Assembly (NCBI GenBank): GCA_018001225.1
Contig: JAGNIJ010000015.1
Span: 1 to 64,000, forward strand
Length of the DNA: 64,000 nucleotides
Direction: 5' to 3'
DNA from: Kiritimatiellia bacterium
GTDB taxonomy: Bacteria; Verrucomicrobiota; Kiritimatiellia; CAIQIC01; JAGNIJ01
Below are positions 52,618 to 61,483 of the stretch, in pieces. A program made the position numbers and the translations under genes. Under the pieces are notes generated by a model. It worked only from the letters and a program-made list of their open reading frames with translations, did no database searches and was not told the DNA's origin. Within the stretch, counting starts at the first letter, position 1. Every line of letters starts with the position of its first letter.

Positions 52618-53847
52618 TCAGGCGCCGGGCGCCCCGAGGAATTCCTTCTCCAGCGCCTCGTAGCGGCGGATGACCTGGCGGACATAGGCCCGCTTGGCGC
52701 TGTAGCTGCCGGGGAAGAAGCTGCCCTTGAACCCCGCGATCACCAGGTTGCGGAACTGGTGGCGCGTCATGGGGATGTGGTCCGCGGCGAGTTTGAGTTC
52801 GCGGGTCATCGTCGTGTTCGAGACGAGGCGGTTGTCCGTGTTGAGGCAGACCGACAGGCCGTGCTCGATCATCTTGCGCAGCGGGTGCTCGCCCACGGCC
52901 TCGATGGACGGCGTGGTCTGGAGGTTGCTCGTGAGGCAGACCTCCAGCGTGATGCGCTGGCTCGCGATGTAGTCCGCCAGGTGGCGCACGTACGCCTCGG
53001 CGTCCTCGATGTCGGGGTCGCGGATCATGTCCGCGGCGAACAGGAACGTGCCGTGCCCGATGCGGTTGGCGTGGCATTCCGTGATGGCCTGGAAGATGGA
53101 CTCCGGGCCGTAGGCCTCGCCCGCGTGCACGGTCTTCTTGAGAAAGTGGCTGTGCGCGAACTGGTAGGCCTGCCGGTGGGCGACCGCCGGGTACCCTGCC
53201 TCCTCGCCGGCCAGGTCGAACCCGACCACGGGAAGGCCCTCGTGGTGGGCGAGATCGACCGCCGCCCGGACCAGTTCGAGCGACGCCGTGGCGAAGACTT
53301 CCTTGCGCGGCGCGTAGGACATGACGTTGAGGAGTTGCGCGTAGTAGGGCGACATGTGCTCGTTGAACGACCGCATCGCGCAGGCGATCAGGCCGTACTC
53401 GAACGGGAGGTCCTCCCCGCGTTGCACCTCGGGCCGGCTGTTATGCGCCTTCTTCGCGCGGTCGAGCCCGGCGCACACGGCCCGGACAATTTGCGGGAGG
53501 GTGAACCCGGGCCGGCAGTGAAGCTGCGGGGCATAGCGGACCTCGATGTAGCGCACGCCCTCGGCCAGGTTGTCCTCGGCCAGCTCGCAGGCCACGCGTT
53601 CGAGGTTCTCGGCGTTCTGCAGGACGGCCACGGTGTACGCGAAGCCCTGGAGGTACTCGGGCAGGTCCGCGTAGTTTTCCTTGAACACCAGCTCCTTGAG
53701 CCCGGCCTCCTCGTAGGAGGGCAGCTTCACGCCGTTCCTCTTCGCCAACTCGATCAGCGTCGGGATGCGCAGCGACCCGTCCAGGTGCAGGTGCAGGTCG
53801 GTCTTCGGGATGCGGCGGATGAACTCCTCGCTGATGTGCATGCTCAT
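52618..53847 (-). CDS. add: Adenosine deaminase family protein
   Basis: 409 residues with GGGGAGA upstream. Zinc and catalytic motifs are present: KTDLHLHLDGS (His19, His21), VHAGEAYGP (His and the catalytic Glu), ANRIGHGTFL and VCLNTDNRLVS. In the last, NTDN replaces the more usual NTDD. The enzyme deaminates adenosine to inosine; the family also includes adenine and futalosine-pathway deaminases, so substrate certainty is moderate. It lies divergently from a purine permease, which supports purine salvage. Confidence 0.85.
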   Translation of the reverse strand: MSMHISEEFIRRIPKTDLHLHLDGSLRIPTLIELAKRNGVKLPSYEEAGLKELVFKENYADLPEYLQGFAYTVAVLQNAENLERVACELAEDNLAEGVRYIEVRYAPQLHCRPGFTLPQIVRAVCAGLDRAKKAHNSRPEVQRGEDLPFEYGLIACAMRSFNEHMSPYYAQLLNVMSYAPRKEVFATASLELVRAAVDLAHHEGLPVVGFDLAGEEAGYPAVAHRQAYQFAHSHFLKKTVHAGEAYGPESIFQAITECHANRIGHGTFLFAADMIRDPDIEDAEAYVRHLADYIASQRITLEVCLTSNLQTTPSIEAVGEHPLRKMIEHGLSVCLNTDNRLVSNTTMTRELKLAADHIPMTRHQFRNLVIAGFKGSFFPGSYSAKRAYVRQVIRRYEALEKEFLGAPGA

Positions 53848-54181
53848 GGGCGTCTCCCCGGCCCGCGCCGGGCGCGGCCGTTAACGGTTTTCATATGACC
53901 AGCAACATACTCCAGCCGCACCGGGCGCTCAACCGGAAAGACTTTCGCGCGGTACGCGCGGCGAAAGGGGGCCTGACGCAGCTGTTCTCCTTCTGGGCAG
54001 AACAGCAGGCTCATAGCGCCTGCTGTACCGGGGAGGTCTGTTGAAAGTGCAGCGGGGCTACGAACCCGCTGTGATTCGGGCGCCGAAAAGCGCCAAAATA
54101 AGAATGGCTGGCCCTGTCGCGCCGCGGCTTGACAGTCCGCCGGTCTGCCGACAGAGTACGGATTCGGCGTCCCGGGAGAAC
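53848..54181. other. Divergent control region between add and the purine permease
   Basis: 334 bp without a gene. Two small hairpins are visible: GCTGTTCT/AGAACAGC near 53982-54007 and CAGCAGGC/GCCTGCTG near 54003-54026, which overlap. A TTGACA near 54130 may be a -35 element for the permease, but no good -10 follows. No purine riboswitch is recognisable. Confidence 0.4.
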
Positions 54182-55654
54182 ATGATGATAGCCCGCTTTT
54201 TCCGGCTTTCAGAGAACAGGACGACGGTCCGGACCGAGGTGGTCGCCGGGCTCACGACGTTCCTGACCATGGCCTACATCATCTTCGTGCAGCCGGCGGT
54301 CCTCTCCGGCGCGATGTTCGGGTTCAGCACGGGCCTGGATTTCGGCGCGGTCACCTTCGCCACCTGCATCGCCGCGGCGCTGGCCACTGCGATCATGGCC
54401 CTGTATGCCCGCTACCCGATCGCCCAGGCGCCCGGCATGGGCGAGAATTTCTTCTTTGTCTTCTCCGTCCTGCCCGCGGCCGCGGCGGCCGGCTTCGCCC
54501 GCCCCTGGCAGGTCGGTTTGGGCGTCGTGCTGATCTCGGGTATCCTGTTCGTGGGGCTTTCGCTGGTCGGCTTCCGCGAGTCGCTGGTGGACGCCATCAG
54601 CCCGAGCATGAAGAACGGCATCGCGGTCGGCATCGGGCTGTTCATCGCGTTCATCGGCCTGCAGAACACCGGCCTCATCGTCACCGCGGCGTCCATTATT
54701 CCCGGCGACCCGCCGGTCCTCGCGCCCGCGACGCTGGTGAGGCTGAACACGCGTTTCGCCTCGCCGGACATCCTGGTCTTCTTCTTCGGGTTGGTCCTGA
54801 CGGCCGTCCTCCACACGCGCCGGGTGCGCGGCTCGATCCTGTGGGGCCTCCTTGGCGCGGCGGCGGTCTCGGTGGCGGCGCGGCTCCTGCTGCCGCGCCT
54901 GGCCCCCGGGCTCTGGGCCCTGCCGGAGGTGCAGACCTCCCGGCTCGCCACGCTGCTGCGCCTGCCGGACAGCGGCGTGCCGGCCTGGCAGTGGTTGGTC
55001 TCGAGGCCGCCCTCTCCCGCGCCCGCGGCGTTCAAGATGGACCTGGCCGGGGCGGTTTCGCTCGCCATGTGGCCGTTCATTCTCATCTTCCTGTTCATGG
55101 ACGTCTTCGACACGATCGGCACGCTGGTCGGCGTGTGCGAGCAGGCGAATTTCATGGTGGACAACAAGCTCCCGCGCGCGAACCGCGCCCTGCTCTCCGA
55201 CGCGGCGGGCACGGTGATCGGCGCGTGCCTGGGCACGAGCACGGTCACGAGTTTCATCGAGAGCGCCGCCGGCGTGGAACAGGGCGGCCGCACCGGGCTG
55301 ACCAGCCTGACCACGGCCCTGCTGTTCCTGCTGGCCCTCTTCTTCAGCCCGCTGATCGCGCTGGTCGGCAGCTACCCGCCCATCACTGCGCCCGCGCTGG
55401 TCGTCGTCGGCGCGATGATGATGCAGAACGTCCGCAAGATCGACTGGGCCGACTACAGCGAGGCCATCCCGGCGTTCCTGACGCTGCTGGGCATCCCGTT
55501 GAGCTACTCCATCGCCGACGGCCTCGCCCTCGGGTTCATCAGCTACCCGGTGGTGAAATTCCTGGCCGGCCGCGGCCGGGACGTGCGCTGGCTGATGTAC
55601 GCGCTCGCGGTCGTCCTCGCCCTCTACTTCGTTTTCGTCCGGGCCCGGCTGTAG
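54182..55654 (+). CDS. NCS2-family purine permease (AzgA/PbuG type)
   Basis: 490 residues from the ATG at 54182 with GGGAG upstream; an upstream frame extension has no support. About 12-14 membrane helices. Family motifs are TEVVAGLTTFLTMAYIIFVQPAVLSGAM, RYPIAQAPGMGENFFFVF, DVFDTIGTLVGVCEQANFM and TSTVTSFIESAAGVEQGGRTGLTSL. Members import adenine, guanine or hypoxanthine with protons. Together with the divergent adenosine deaminase it forms a purine salvage pair. Confidence 0.92.
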   Translation: MMIARFFRLSENRTTVRTEVVAGLTTFLTMAYIIFVQPAVLSGAMFGFSTGLDFGAVTFATCIAAALATAIMALYARYPIAQAPGMGENFFFVFSVLPAAAAAGFARPWQVGLGVVLISGILFVGLSLVGFRESLVDAISPSMKNGIAVGIGLFIAFIGLQNTGLIVTAASIIPGDPPVLAPATLVRLNTRFASPDILVFFFGLVLTAVLHTRRVRGSILWGLLGAAAVSVAARLLLPRLAPGLWALPEVQTSRLATLLRLPDSGVPAWQWLVSRPPSPAPAAFKMDLAGAVSLAMWPFILIFLFMDVFDTIGTLVGVCEQANFMVDNKLPRANRALLSDAAGTVIGACLGTSTVTSFIESAAGVEQGGRTGLTSLTTALLFLLALFFSPLIALVGSYPPITAPALVVVGAMMMQNVRKIDWADYSEAIPAFLTLLGIPLSYSIADGLALGFISYPVVKFLAGRGRDVRWLMYALAVVLALYFVFVRARL

Positions 55655-55775
55655 CGGCGGGGAGGCGAAAAACAAATTGACCCCTGGCGCGCGAGAGAAG
55701 GCGCGCCCCGCCCGCCCCGCTCGGTGGGCATTTCAAGTTCCAGCCTGTTGACCATGCAGCCAGTGTTCCTCTCGC

Positions 55776-57707
55776 CTATAGCCGTCGAACGGGTTGCGTA
55801 TCCATCAATTCCATCAGCTTCGATAAAGGGCCTATCCAGACCCCTAGGTTATCGAGCCTGATGATGGCGAACCGGCGATTCGGATCCGTCGTCAGAAGAC
55901 CGCCCCGGGTACTGGTCTTCAGCGAAAGTTCCTTGGTCTCGCTGGGAGCCGCCAGTCCGGTCCATGCCAATGTTCCGCCCGCATCGAGAAACAGGATGTC
56001 CTGGCCTTGACGATCAAAAAGCAGTCCTTCTATGGCCAACTCCGCCGGACGTTGGAGGGAGAGCAGTTCGTCGCCGGAGCTTGTCACCCATACTTTCACT
56101 CGGCCATTGCTGCCGCCGGCGGCCAACCGTTGTCCGTCGTCCGAGAGGGCGACACAGGCTATCGTGTAGCTATCGAGCGTCCATTCCCGCGCATGCTTTC
56201 CCTCCTCGATGGACCATAATCCGATCCTACATCCGGCCTTTGGGTCCTTCACGGCGGGATTGCGGCGGTCGCCAAAGGCCAGCCATTTTCCGTCCGCGCT
56301 GAAGGCTATGGGTGTCTTGACGGAAGCGTAGGGGTCGCGCGCGTGCAGAGAAATATCGAATTCGCGCTCGCCGGAAACCGTCGACCAAAGTGTGAGCGTG
56401 TCCCCCATGATTGTAACGACCCGCATCCCGTCAGGACTCCAATGAAGCGCCAGCTCTTCGTCGAGTCGGTCGCAGCTTGCGAACTTGTGCTCCATAGCGC
56501 CGGTGTCCAAGCGAGCGATTTCTGCCCCGCAAGAGTCATCCCTCCGGGTGAAATAGGCGAGAAACTCCCCGTTGGGTGAAAGGCGGGGAGCTATGACAAA
56601 GCGGTCCTTACGAAGCGGCCATAGGGCATCTGTTTCCTCTCCCCCGGGCAATGCATACGACTGGTTGGCATTGAGGCCTCGCGTCGGCCAAGCGAAAAGT
56701 CGCGTGCCGTCGGGGGTTATGTCGAAGGTTGTCCCCGGGTCCGGATGGAAGGATCCGCTAGCGGCGAGGAACGCCTTGAGCATCGTACCGTTTTCAACAA
56801 ATTCGTTCATCTCCGCTTCGCGCCGGGCAATGGAATCCTTGTCACATGGCGCGGTACCGTGATGACGGCTGAACTCATCAGGTAGGCAGGCCAGCAGGCG
56901 CACCGAAGCGAGCCGGCGCTCTTCGTCGAAGTCCACGCGGATGCGACCATATGAAACGAAAGGTTGCGCGGCGGCATTATAGGCCGGGTCTTCGCAGTAC
57001 TGCGTCAAGGCGAGCGGATTCAGTTCCTTCAACGCGGGGGATTCTGGCACGAGCACCAGTTCTCCTGCGCGCGCGTCAGGAAGAGACACGGGGGTCCACC
57101 CCTCGGCGGTTGCGGCATAGTAAACGCCCCGGTTCTTTGGCGTTTCCTCCCAGAGACGCCCCAGGCCCACTCGTTCGAAACAACGGCGCTCGACGTCGCT
57201 GCCCAAGTACGTGTGGAAGTCCGGGAAATGCATGAACACGTTGGTATCGACGATCACAGGGACCTCTTGGGCGCTCGCTGGAATGGACAGCGTGTTGGAC
57301 AAGCGGCGCTCGTTGTTGACATCGTAGAGGGTGAAGGAAACAGTGCCTGTTCCTTGCAGGTTGCTTAGGATGTGAAGCCATGCCAAGCCCAGATCGGGGC
57401 TTGTCCGACGCCTGTTTGCCAGGCACACCAAGGGAAGTCGCGCGGAATAGTCCTGCCCCCGCGAACGGGCTATTTGTATTCCGAAATCAACATGCGGCGA
57501 GGCCCCCGCTATGACCGCTTGTTTGTCCAGGCGTTCCACCACGATTGGAGGCATTTCGCATAACGAAAAGGGCCCGTGGACATAAGCCGGTAGCGAAATG
57601 AGGAGCGGGGCTGTTTCGCCGGAACGTTCCGGCCCTTTGGCCGCCGCGAGATGCGTCAAGAGGATGATCCCCATCAACAGGACCCTGCATTCTTTATCTC
57701 GTCTCAT
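55776..57707 (-). CDS. Secreted WD40-like beta-propeller protein
   Basis: 643 residues from the ATG at 57707, which has AAGGA upstream and precedes a hydrophobic signal (VLLMGIILLTHLAAAKG). The N-terminal 300 residues are unrecognised (IVDTNVFMHFPDFHTYLG, RRCFERVGLGRLWEETPKNRGVYY). The C-terminal half has WD40/TolB-type blades: DITPDGTRLFAWP, RLSPNGEFLAYF, LHWSPDGMRVVTI, AFSADGKWLAFGDRR and ALSDDGQRLAAGGSNGRVKVW. Codon use looks less GC-biased than in neighbouring genes (by eye). It is convergent with the permease and divergent from the M20 gene. The function is unknown. Confidence 0.75.
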   Translation of the reverse strand: MRRDKECRVLLMGIILLTHLAAAKGPERSGETAPLLISLPAYVHGPFSLCEMPPIVVERLDKQAVIAGASPHVDFGIQIARSRGQDYSARLPLVCLANRRRTSPDLGLAWLHILSNLQGTGTVSFTLYDVNNERRLSNTLSIPASAQEVPVIVDTNVFMHFPDFHTYLGSDVERRCFERVGLGRLWEETPKNRGVYYAATAEGWTPVSLPDARAGELVLVPESPALKELNPLALTQYCEDPAYNAAAQPFVSYGRIRVDFDEERRLASVRLLACLPDEFSRHHGTAPCDKDSIARREAEMNEFVENGTMLKAFLAASGSFHPDPGTTFDITPDGTRLFAWPTRGLNANQSYALPGGEETDALWPLRKDRFVIAPRLSPNGEFLAYFTRRDDSCGAEIARLDTGAMEHKFASCDRLDEELALHWSPDGMRVVTIMGDTLTLWSTVSGEREFDISLHARDPYASVKTPIAFSADGKWLAFGDRRNPAVKDPKAGCRIGLWSIEEGKHAREWTLDSYTIACVALSDDGQRLAAGGSNGRVKVWVTSSGDELLSLQRPAELAIEGLLFDRQGQDILFLDAGGTLAWTGLAAPSETKELSLKTSTRGGLLTTDPNRRFAIIRLDNLGVWIGPLSKLMELMDTQPVRRL

Positions 57708-57807
57708 GGCCGAAGTCCTTGGTATCCGGCTTGTGGTAAAGAGGAAGTCCTCTGTGCTCACTCCGCCGTAAGAATGAATGCCACAAAGACCCTGGCACCT
57801 CAAGCGT

Positions 57808-57861
57808 AGATGGCGCAGGTGGGATCTTCCGGCAGTCGAGTTGAAAGGAACTGCGCCATCT
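57808..57861. repeat. 11-bp inverted repeat with 32-nt spacer
   Basis: AGATGGCGCAG (57808-57818) and CTGCGCCATCT (57851-57861) are perfect inverted copies in the divergent region between the WD40 gene and the M20 gene. It could be a regulatory hairpin or one more dispersed repeat; only one copy is in the window. Confidence 0.5.
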
Positions 57862-57928
57862 GCGCGATTGTGCGCGGCACTCCAATCCGTTATGGTGGCG
57901 CGGCACGGAACGGAACCGGAGCGTGAAC

Positions 57929-59110
57929 ATGGCGGCGGCGGATACGGTCGAACTGCTCAAACAACTGATCGCGATTCCCAGCGTGAATCCCGAGCACACG
58001 GCGGACGCGCGGGTCGCCGGCGAGGAGCGCCTGGCGTGCTTTCTCGCCGGCTACCTGGAGGAGCAGGGCTTCGCGGTGTCCTGGCAGGACCGGGACACCG
58101 GGCGGCCCAACCTGCTGGCCTCGTTCGGGCCGGAGGACGCCTCCGCCACGCTCCTGTTCGAGGCGCACATGGACACGGTGGGCGTGGAGGGCATGGCCGA
58201 CCCGTTCCGGGCCCGGGTCGAGAATGGCCGCGTGCACGGCCGCGGCGCCTGCGATTGCAAGGGGCCCATGGCCGCGGGCCTGGCCGCCCTGACCCCGGCG
58301 AACCTCGACGCGCTGGCCGGCAAGGGTTACCGCGTCCTGTACGCCGCCGTGATGGGCGAGGAGACCGGCAACGCGGGGGCGATCCGGCTGGCGCAGCAGG
58401 GCCTGCGCGCGGATCGCGCGATCGTCCTCGAACCGACGGAACTCGCCATCGTCCATGCGCACAAGGGCGCCCTGTGGTTCGACGTCGAAGTGAGAGGCCT
58501 TTCCGCCCACGGCTCGAATCCCGAGCGGGGCGTGAACGCGATCCTCGGCATGGCGCGCCTGCTGGAGAGAATCCAACAGCGTCATGAGTTGGACCGGGCG
58601 CGGCTGACCCACGAGCGGCTCGGTCCGCCCACGCTGTCCGTCGGGCAGATCCGCGGAGGGATCGCGGTGAACGTGGTGCCGGAGCACTGCGTCGCGCGCC
58701 TGGATCGCCGGACGTTGCCGGAGGAAAAGAGCGCCGACATCCTGGCCGGCGTCCAGGCCGAGTTGGACGGGCTGGTTCGGGAGGGGCTGCTGCTGGGCGG
58801 CGAGGTGAAGGTCATCAAGGACAACCCGCCGTTTCACACGGACGAGGACTCGGAGCTGGTGCGCGCGCTGGACCGCGCCTGCCGGAAGGCCGGCGCGCCG
58901 GGCCGGCACGCCGGCACGGGCTGGTACAGCGACGCCGGGCCGCTTTCCACGGGCTGCCCGGAAGTGGTAGTCTTCGGGCCGGGCAGCATCGGCCAGGCGC
59001 ACACGGCCGACGAGTACATCGAGCTGGAAAGCCTGCGGGCGGGCGTGGCGGCGCTGGCGGAGTTGTGCCGCGAGTTGCCGCCGGCGGGTGCGGGGCGAAA
59101 GGCGGAGTGA
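57929..59110 (+). CDS. M20-family deacylase (ArgE/DapE-like)
   Basis: 393 residues from the ATG at 57929 with CGGAG upstream; a GTG at 57923 is too close to that site. Metal and catalytic residues are in order: FEAHMDTVG (His, Asp), GACDCKGPMAAG (Asp), MGEETG (Glu-Glu), VLEPTELAIVHAHKG (Glu), GLSAHGS in the dimerisation domain, and GQAHTADEYIE (His). Members remove N-acyl groups from ornithine or diaminopimelate derivatives. As dapL is present, DapE is not needed for lysine, so acetylornithine deacetylase or a peptidase role is more likely. Its stop is two bases from the next gene. Confidence 0.85.
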   Translation: MAAADTVELLKQLIAIPSVNPEHTADARVAGEERLACFLAGYLEEQGFAVSWQDRDTGRPNLLASFGPEDASATLLFEAHMDTVGVEGMADPFRARVENGRVHGRGACDCKGPMAAGLAALTPANLDALAGKGYRVLYAAVMGEETGNAGAIRLAQQGLRADRAIVLEPTELAIVHAHKGALWFDVEVRGLSAHGSNPERGVNAILGMARLLERIQQRHELDRARLTHERLGPPTLSVGQIRGGIAVNVVPEHCVARLDRRTLPEEKSADILAGVQAELDGLVREGLLLGGEVKVIKDNPPFHTDEDSELVRALDRACRKAGAPGRHAGTGWYSDAGPLSTGCPEVVVFGPGSIGQAHTADEYIELESLRAGVAALAELCRELPPAGAGRKAE

Positions 59111-59111
59111 C

Positions 59112-60719
59112 GTGATCCGGATTTCATGGAAGCTGGGGTTGGGGCTGGGCGTGCTGCTCCTGTACGTCGCGCTCGCCGCCTGCAACCTGGTCCTCGGCGA
59201 CCTCAACCAGGACGAGGGCTGGTACCTGTACGCCGCCGGCCTGGTCCGCGACGGGCACGTGCCGTACCGCGATTTCGCCTTCACGCAGGGGCCGGTGCTG
59301 CCGTACGCGTACGCGTGGGCGTACCGGTGGGTGGACCGGTGGGGCGTGGCCGGGGGGCGGCTGCTGACGGCGGTCTTCGGCGGGCTGGCCGCGCTGGGCG
59401 CGGCCTGGCTTGCGGGCCGCGCCGCGCCGAAGGGCTGGCGCGCGGCGGCCGGCCTGCTGGCCCTCGCCCTGATCGCCGGCAACGTGTACCAGAGCTATTT
59501 CACGACGGTGGTGAAGACCTACGCGCTCTGCTCCCTGTTCCTCGTCGGCGGGATGATCGCCTTGAGCTACACGGCGGGCCGCGTCCGGGCCGCCGCCGCG
59601 TTCGCCGCGGGCGTGCTGCTGGCCCTGGCCGCCGGGACACGGCTGTCCGCCGGCATCGCGCTGCCGGTGGCGGGCTTCTACCTGCTGCTCCGGCGCCGGG
59701 CGCTGGGGCCCTGGCCGTGGCTGATGTTCGGGATCGGCGGCGTCCTCGCGCTGGCCGGGCTGGCCGGGCCGTTCCTGTGGAGCGCGCCGGAGGGATTCCG
59801 GTTCGGCCTCTTCGAGTACCACTCCGCCCGCGCGCCGGGCACGCTGCTGCAGCTCCTTGTCTTCAAGGCCGGGTTCGTCTCCCGGACGGTGCAGGCCTAC
59901 TTCCTGCCCCTGTTGCTCGGGCTGGGACTGGCCGGCCTGCGCTGGATCACGCCCGCGGAGAAAGCGGATTCCTCGCGCGGCGGGTTCCCCGCGGCGATAT
60001 GGATGACGGTGGCGCTGGTCACGCTGGTGCACCTGGCCGCGCCGTTCCCGTACGACGACTACCAGGCGATGATCTTCCCCGTCTTCGCCGCCGTGCTCTC
60101 CGCGGCTCTGGTCCGCTACCTGGCCGAGGTGCGGGCCCGGCGCACGGAGGCCGCGGGGAGCGACGACCCCTGGCTGGCCTGGCTGCTGGTGCTCGTCTTC
60201 GTCGGCTCGCTGGCCGCGTCCTTCTCGTCCCCGATCAACCAGGACTGGTTCGTGCTCGGCCGCGACCGCATCTGGTGGCGGCTCAAGCAGGATTCCTCGA
60301 TCCGCAAGGTCCGCGACATCGGGAACTGGCTCGGCAAGAAGAGCCGGATCGGCGACGTGCTGCTGACGCAGGACACCTACCTCGCCGTCGAGGCCCGCCT
60401 GCCCGTGCCGATGGGCATGGAGATGGGGCCCTTCAGTTATTTCCCGGACATGCCCACCGGGCGGGCCCGCGCGCTGCGCGTGCTCAACCGCGAGCTGATG
60501 GAGGAGCAACTCGCGGGCGCCCCGGCCAGCTTCGCGGCGTTCAGCGGCTACGGCCTGGCCATCCGCTCCCCGGAAGTGTCCCCGCTGACCGCGGAAGAGC
60601 AGGCCGGACTGTGGAAGCTCGTGAAGCGGCGCTACGCGGAATTCTGCCAGGTGCCCGATTTTGGCCAGGCCCACACGACGCTGCGCCTCTTCCGCCGGCG
60701 GCCGGAGGACGCCCCGTGA
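59112..60719 (+). CDS. Polytopic GT-C-type membrane glycosyltransferase-like protein
   Basis: 535 residues from a GTG at 59112 with GGAG upstream. About ten membrane helices. The first periplasmic loop has DLNQDEGWYLYAAGLVRDGHVPYRDF, the acidic motif of GT39/ArnT-like enzymes that use polyprenyl-phosphate sugars. The C-terminal 150 residues form a soluble domain. It overlaps the following GT2 gene by four bases. It probably adds a sugar outside the membrane, with the GT2 enzyme making the lipid-linked donor (inference). Confidence 0.8.
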   Translation: MIRISWKLGLGLGVLLLYVALAACNLVLGDLNQDEGWYLYAAGLVRDGHVPYRDFAFTQGPVLPYAYAWAYRWVDRWGVAGGRLLTAVFGGLAALGAAWLAGRAAPKGWRAAAGLLALALIAGNVYQSYFTTVVKTYALCSLFLVGGMIALSYTAGRVRAAAAFAAGVLLALAAGTRLSAGIALPVAGFYLLLRRRALGPWPWLMFGIGGVLALAGLAGPFLWSAPEGFRFGLFEYHSARAPGTLLQLLVFKAGFVSRTVQAYFLPLLLGLGLAGLRWITPAEKADSSRGGFPAAIWMTVALVTLVHLAAPFPYDDYQAMIFPVFAAVLSAALVRYLAEVRARRTEAAGSDDPWLAWLLVLVFVGSLAASFSSPINQDWFVLGRDRIWWRLKQDSSIRKVRDIGNWLGKKSRIGDVLLTQDTYLAVEARLPVPMGMEMGPFSYFPDMPTGRARALRVLNRELMEEQLAGAPASFAAFSGYGLAIRSPEVSPLTAEEQAGLWKLVKRRYAEFCQVPDFGQAHTTLRLFRRRPEDAP

Positions 60720-61483
60720 AGCTCTCCATCGTCGTGCCCGCCTTCAACGAGGAAGCCCGGCTGCGACCGATGCTCGATGTGTACGCCGATTATTTTGCCC
60801 CGCGCTACGGCGCCGACTTCGAGCTGGTGGTGGTGGTCAACGGCTCGACCGACCGCACGGAGCAAATCGCGGCGGACGAGGCGGCGCGGTTCCCGCAGGT
60901 GCGCGTCCTCGTCGAGCCCCGCGCCGTGGGCAAGGGCGGCGCGCTGCTGCTGGGCTTCGGCGCCGCCCGCGGGGAACTGGTCGGGTTCGTGGACGCCGAC
61001 ACGTCCACGCCGCCGGAGGCCTTCCAGGATCTCGTGGACCATATCGGCGACGCCGGGGCGATCATCGCCTCGCGCTGGCTGCCGGGCTCGCAGGTCAGCC
61101 CGCGCCAGCCCTTGAAGCGCCGGATCGCCTCGCGGATTTTCAACCGGCTGGTCCGCCTTCTGTTCGGCCTGCGGATCACGGATACGCAGTGCGGGGCCAA
61201 GCTGATGAAGGGCGACGCCCTGCGGGAAGTGATGCCGCGGCTCGGGATCACGCGCTGGGCGTTCGACGTGGATTTGCTGTTCCAGCTCAAGCGGGCCGGC
61301 TACGCGATCGTCGAGTGGCCGACCGTCTGGCACGACGCCGGCGGTTCGCGGCTGAAGGTCGGCCGCGCCTCGCTGGAGATGTTCATCGCGATCTGCCGGC
61401 TGCGGCTGCTGTTCTCCCCGCTCCGCTGGGTCGTGGCGCTGTACGACCGCACGCTGGGGCGGTTCATCCGGATCAAGGCATGA
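60716..61483 (+). CDS. GT2 family glycosyltransferase (dolichyl-phosphate-glucosyltransferase-like)
   Basis: 255 residues from a GTG at 60716 overlapping the previous stop. GT-A features are LSIVVPAFNEEARLRPMLD, VVVNGSTDRT, GKGGALLLGFGAARGELVGFVDADTSTPPE (DxD), and DTQCGAKLMKGDALREVMP with WAFDVDLLFQLKR. The GKGGA and TDTQCGAK blocks are those of ALG5/DPM1-like enzymes that charge polyprenyl phosphate. It overlaps the next gene by four bases. Confidence 0.9.
   Translation: MKLSIVVPAFNEEARLRPMLDVYADYFAPRYGADFELVVVVNGSTDRTEQIAADEAARFPQVRVLVEPRAVGKGGALLLGFGAARGELVGFVDADTSTPPEAFQDLVDHIGDAGAIIASRWLPGSQVSPRQPLKRRIASRIFNRLVRLLFGLRITDTQCGAKLMKGDALREVMPRLGITRWAFDVDLLFQLKRAGYAIVEWPTVWHDAGGSRLKVGRASLEMFIAICRLRLLFSPLRWVVALYDRTLGRFIRIKA

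Noticed and set aside
51841..53898. 685-codon plus-strand frame opposite adenosine deaminase and the helicase start
   Set aside because: Antisense shadow without conserved features.
55686..55707. Hairpin GGCGCGC/GCGCGCC between the permease and WD40 genes as a bidirectional terminator
   Set aside because: The stem is short and neither side has a T-run.
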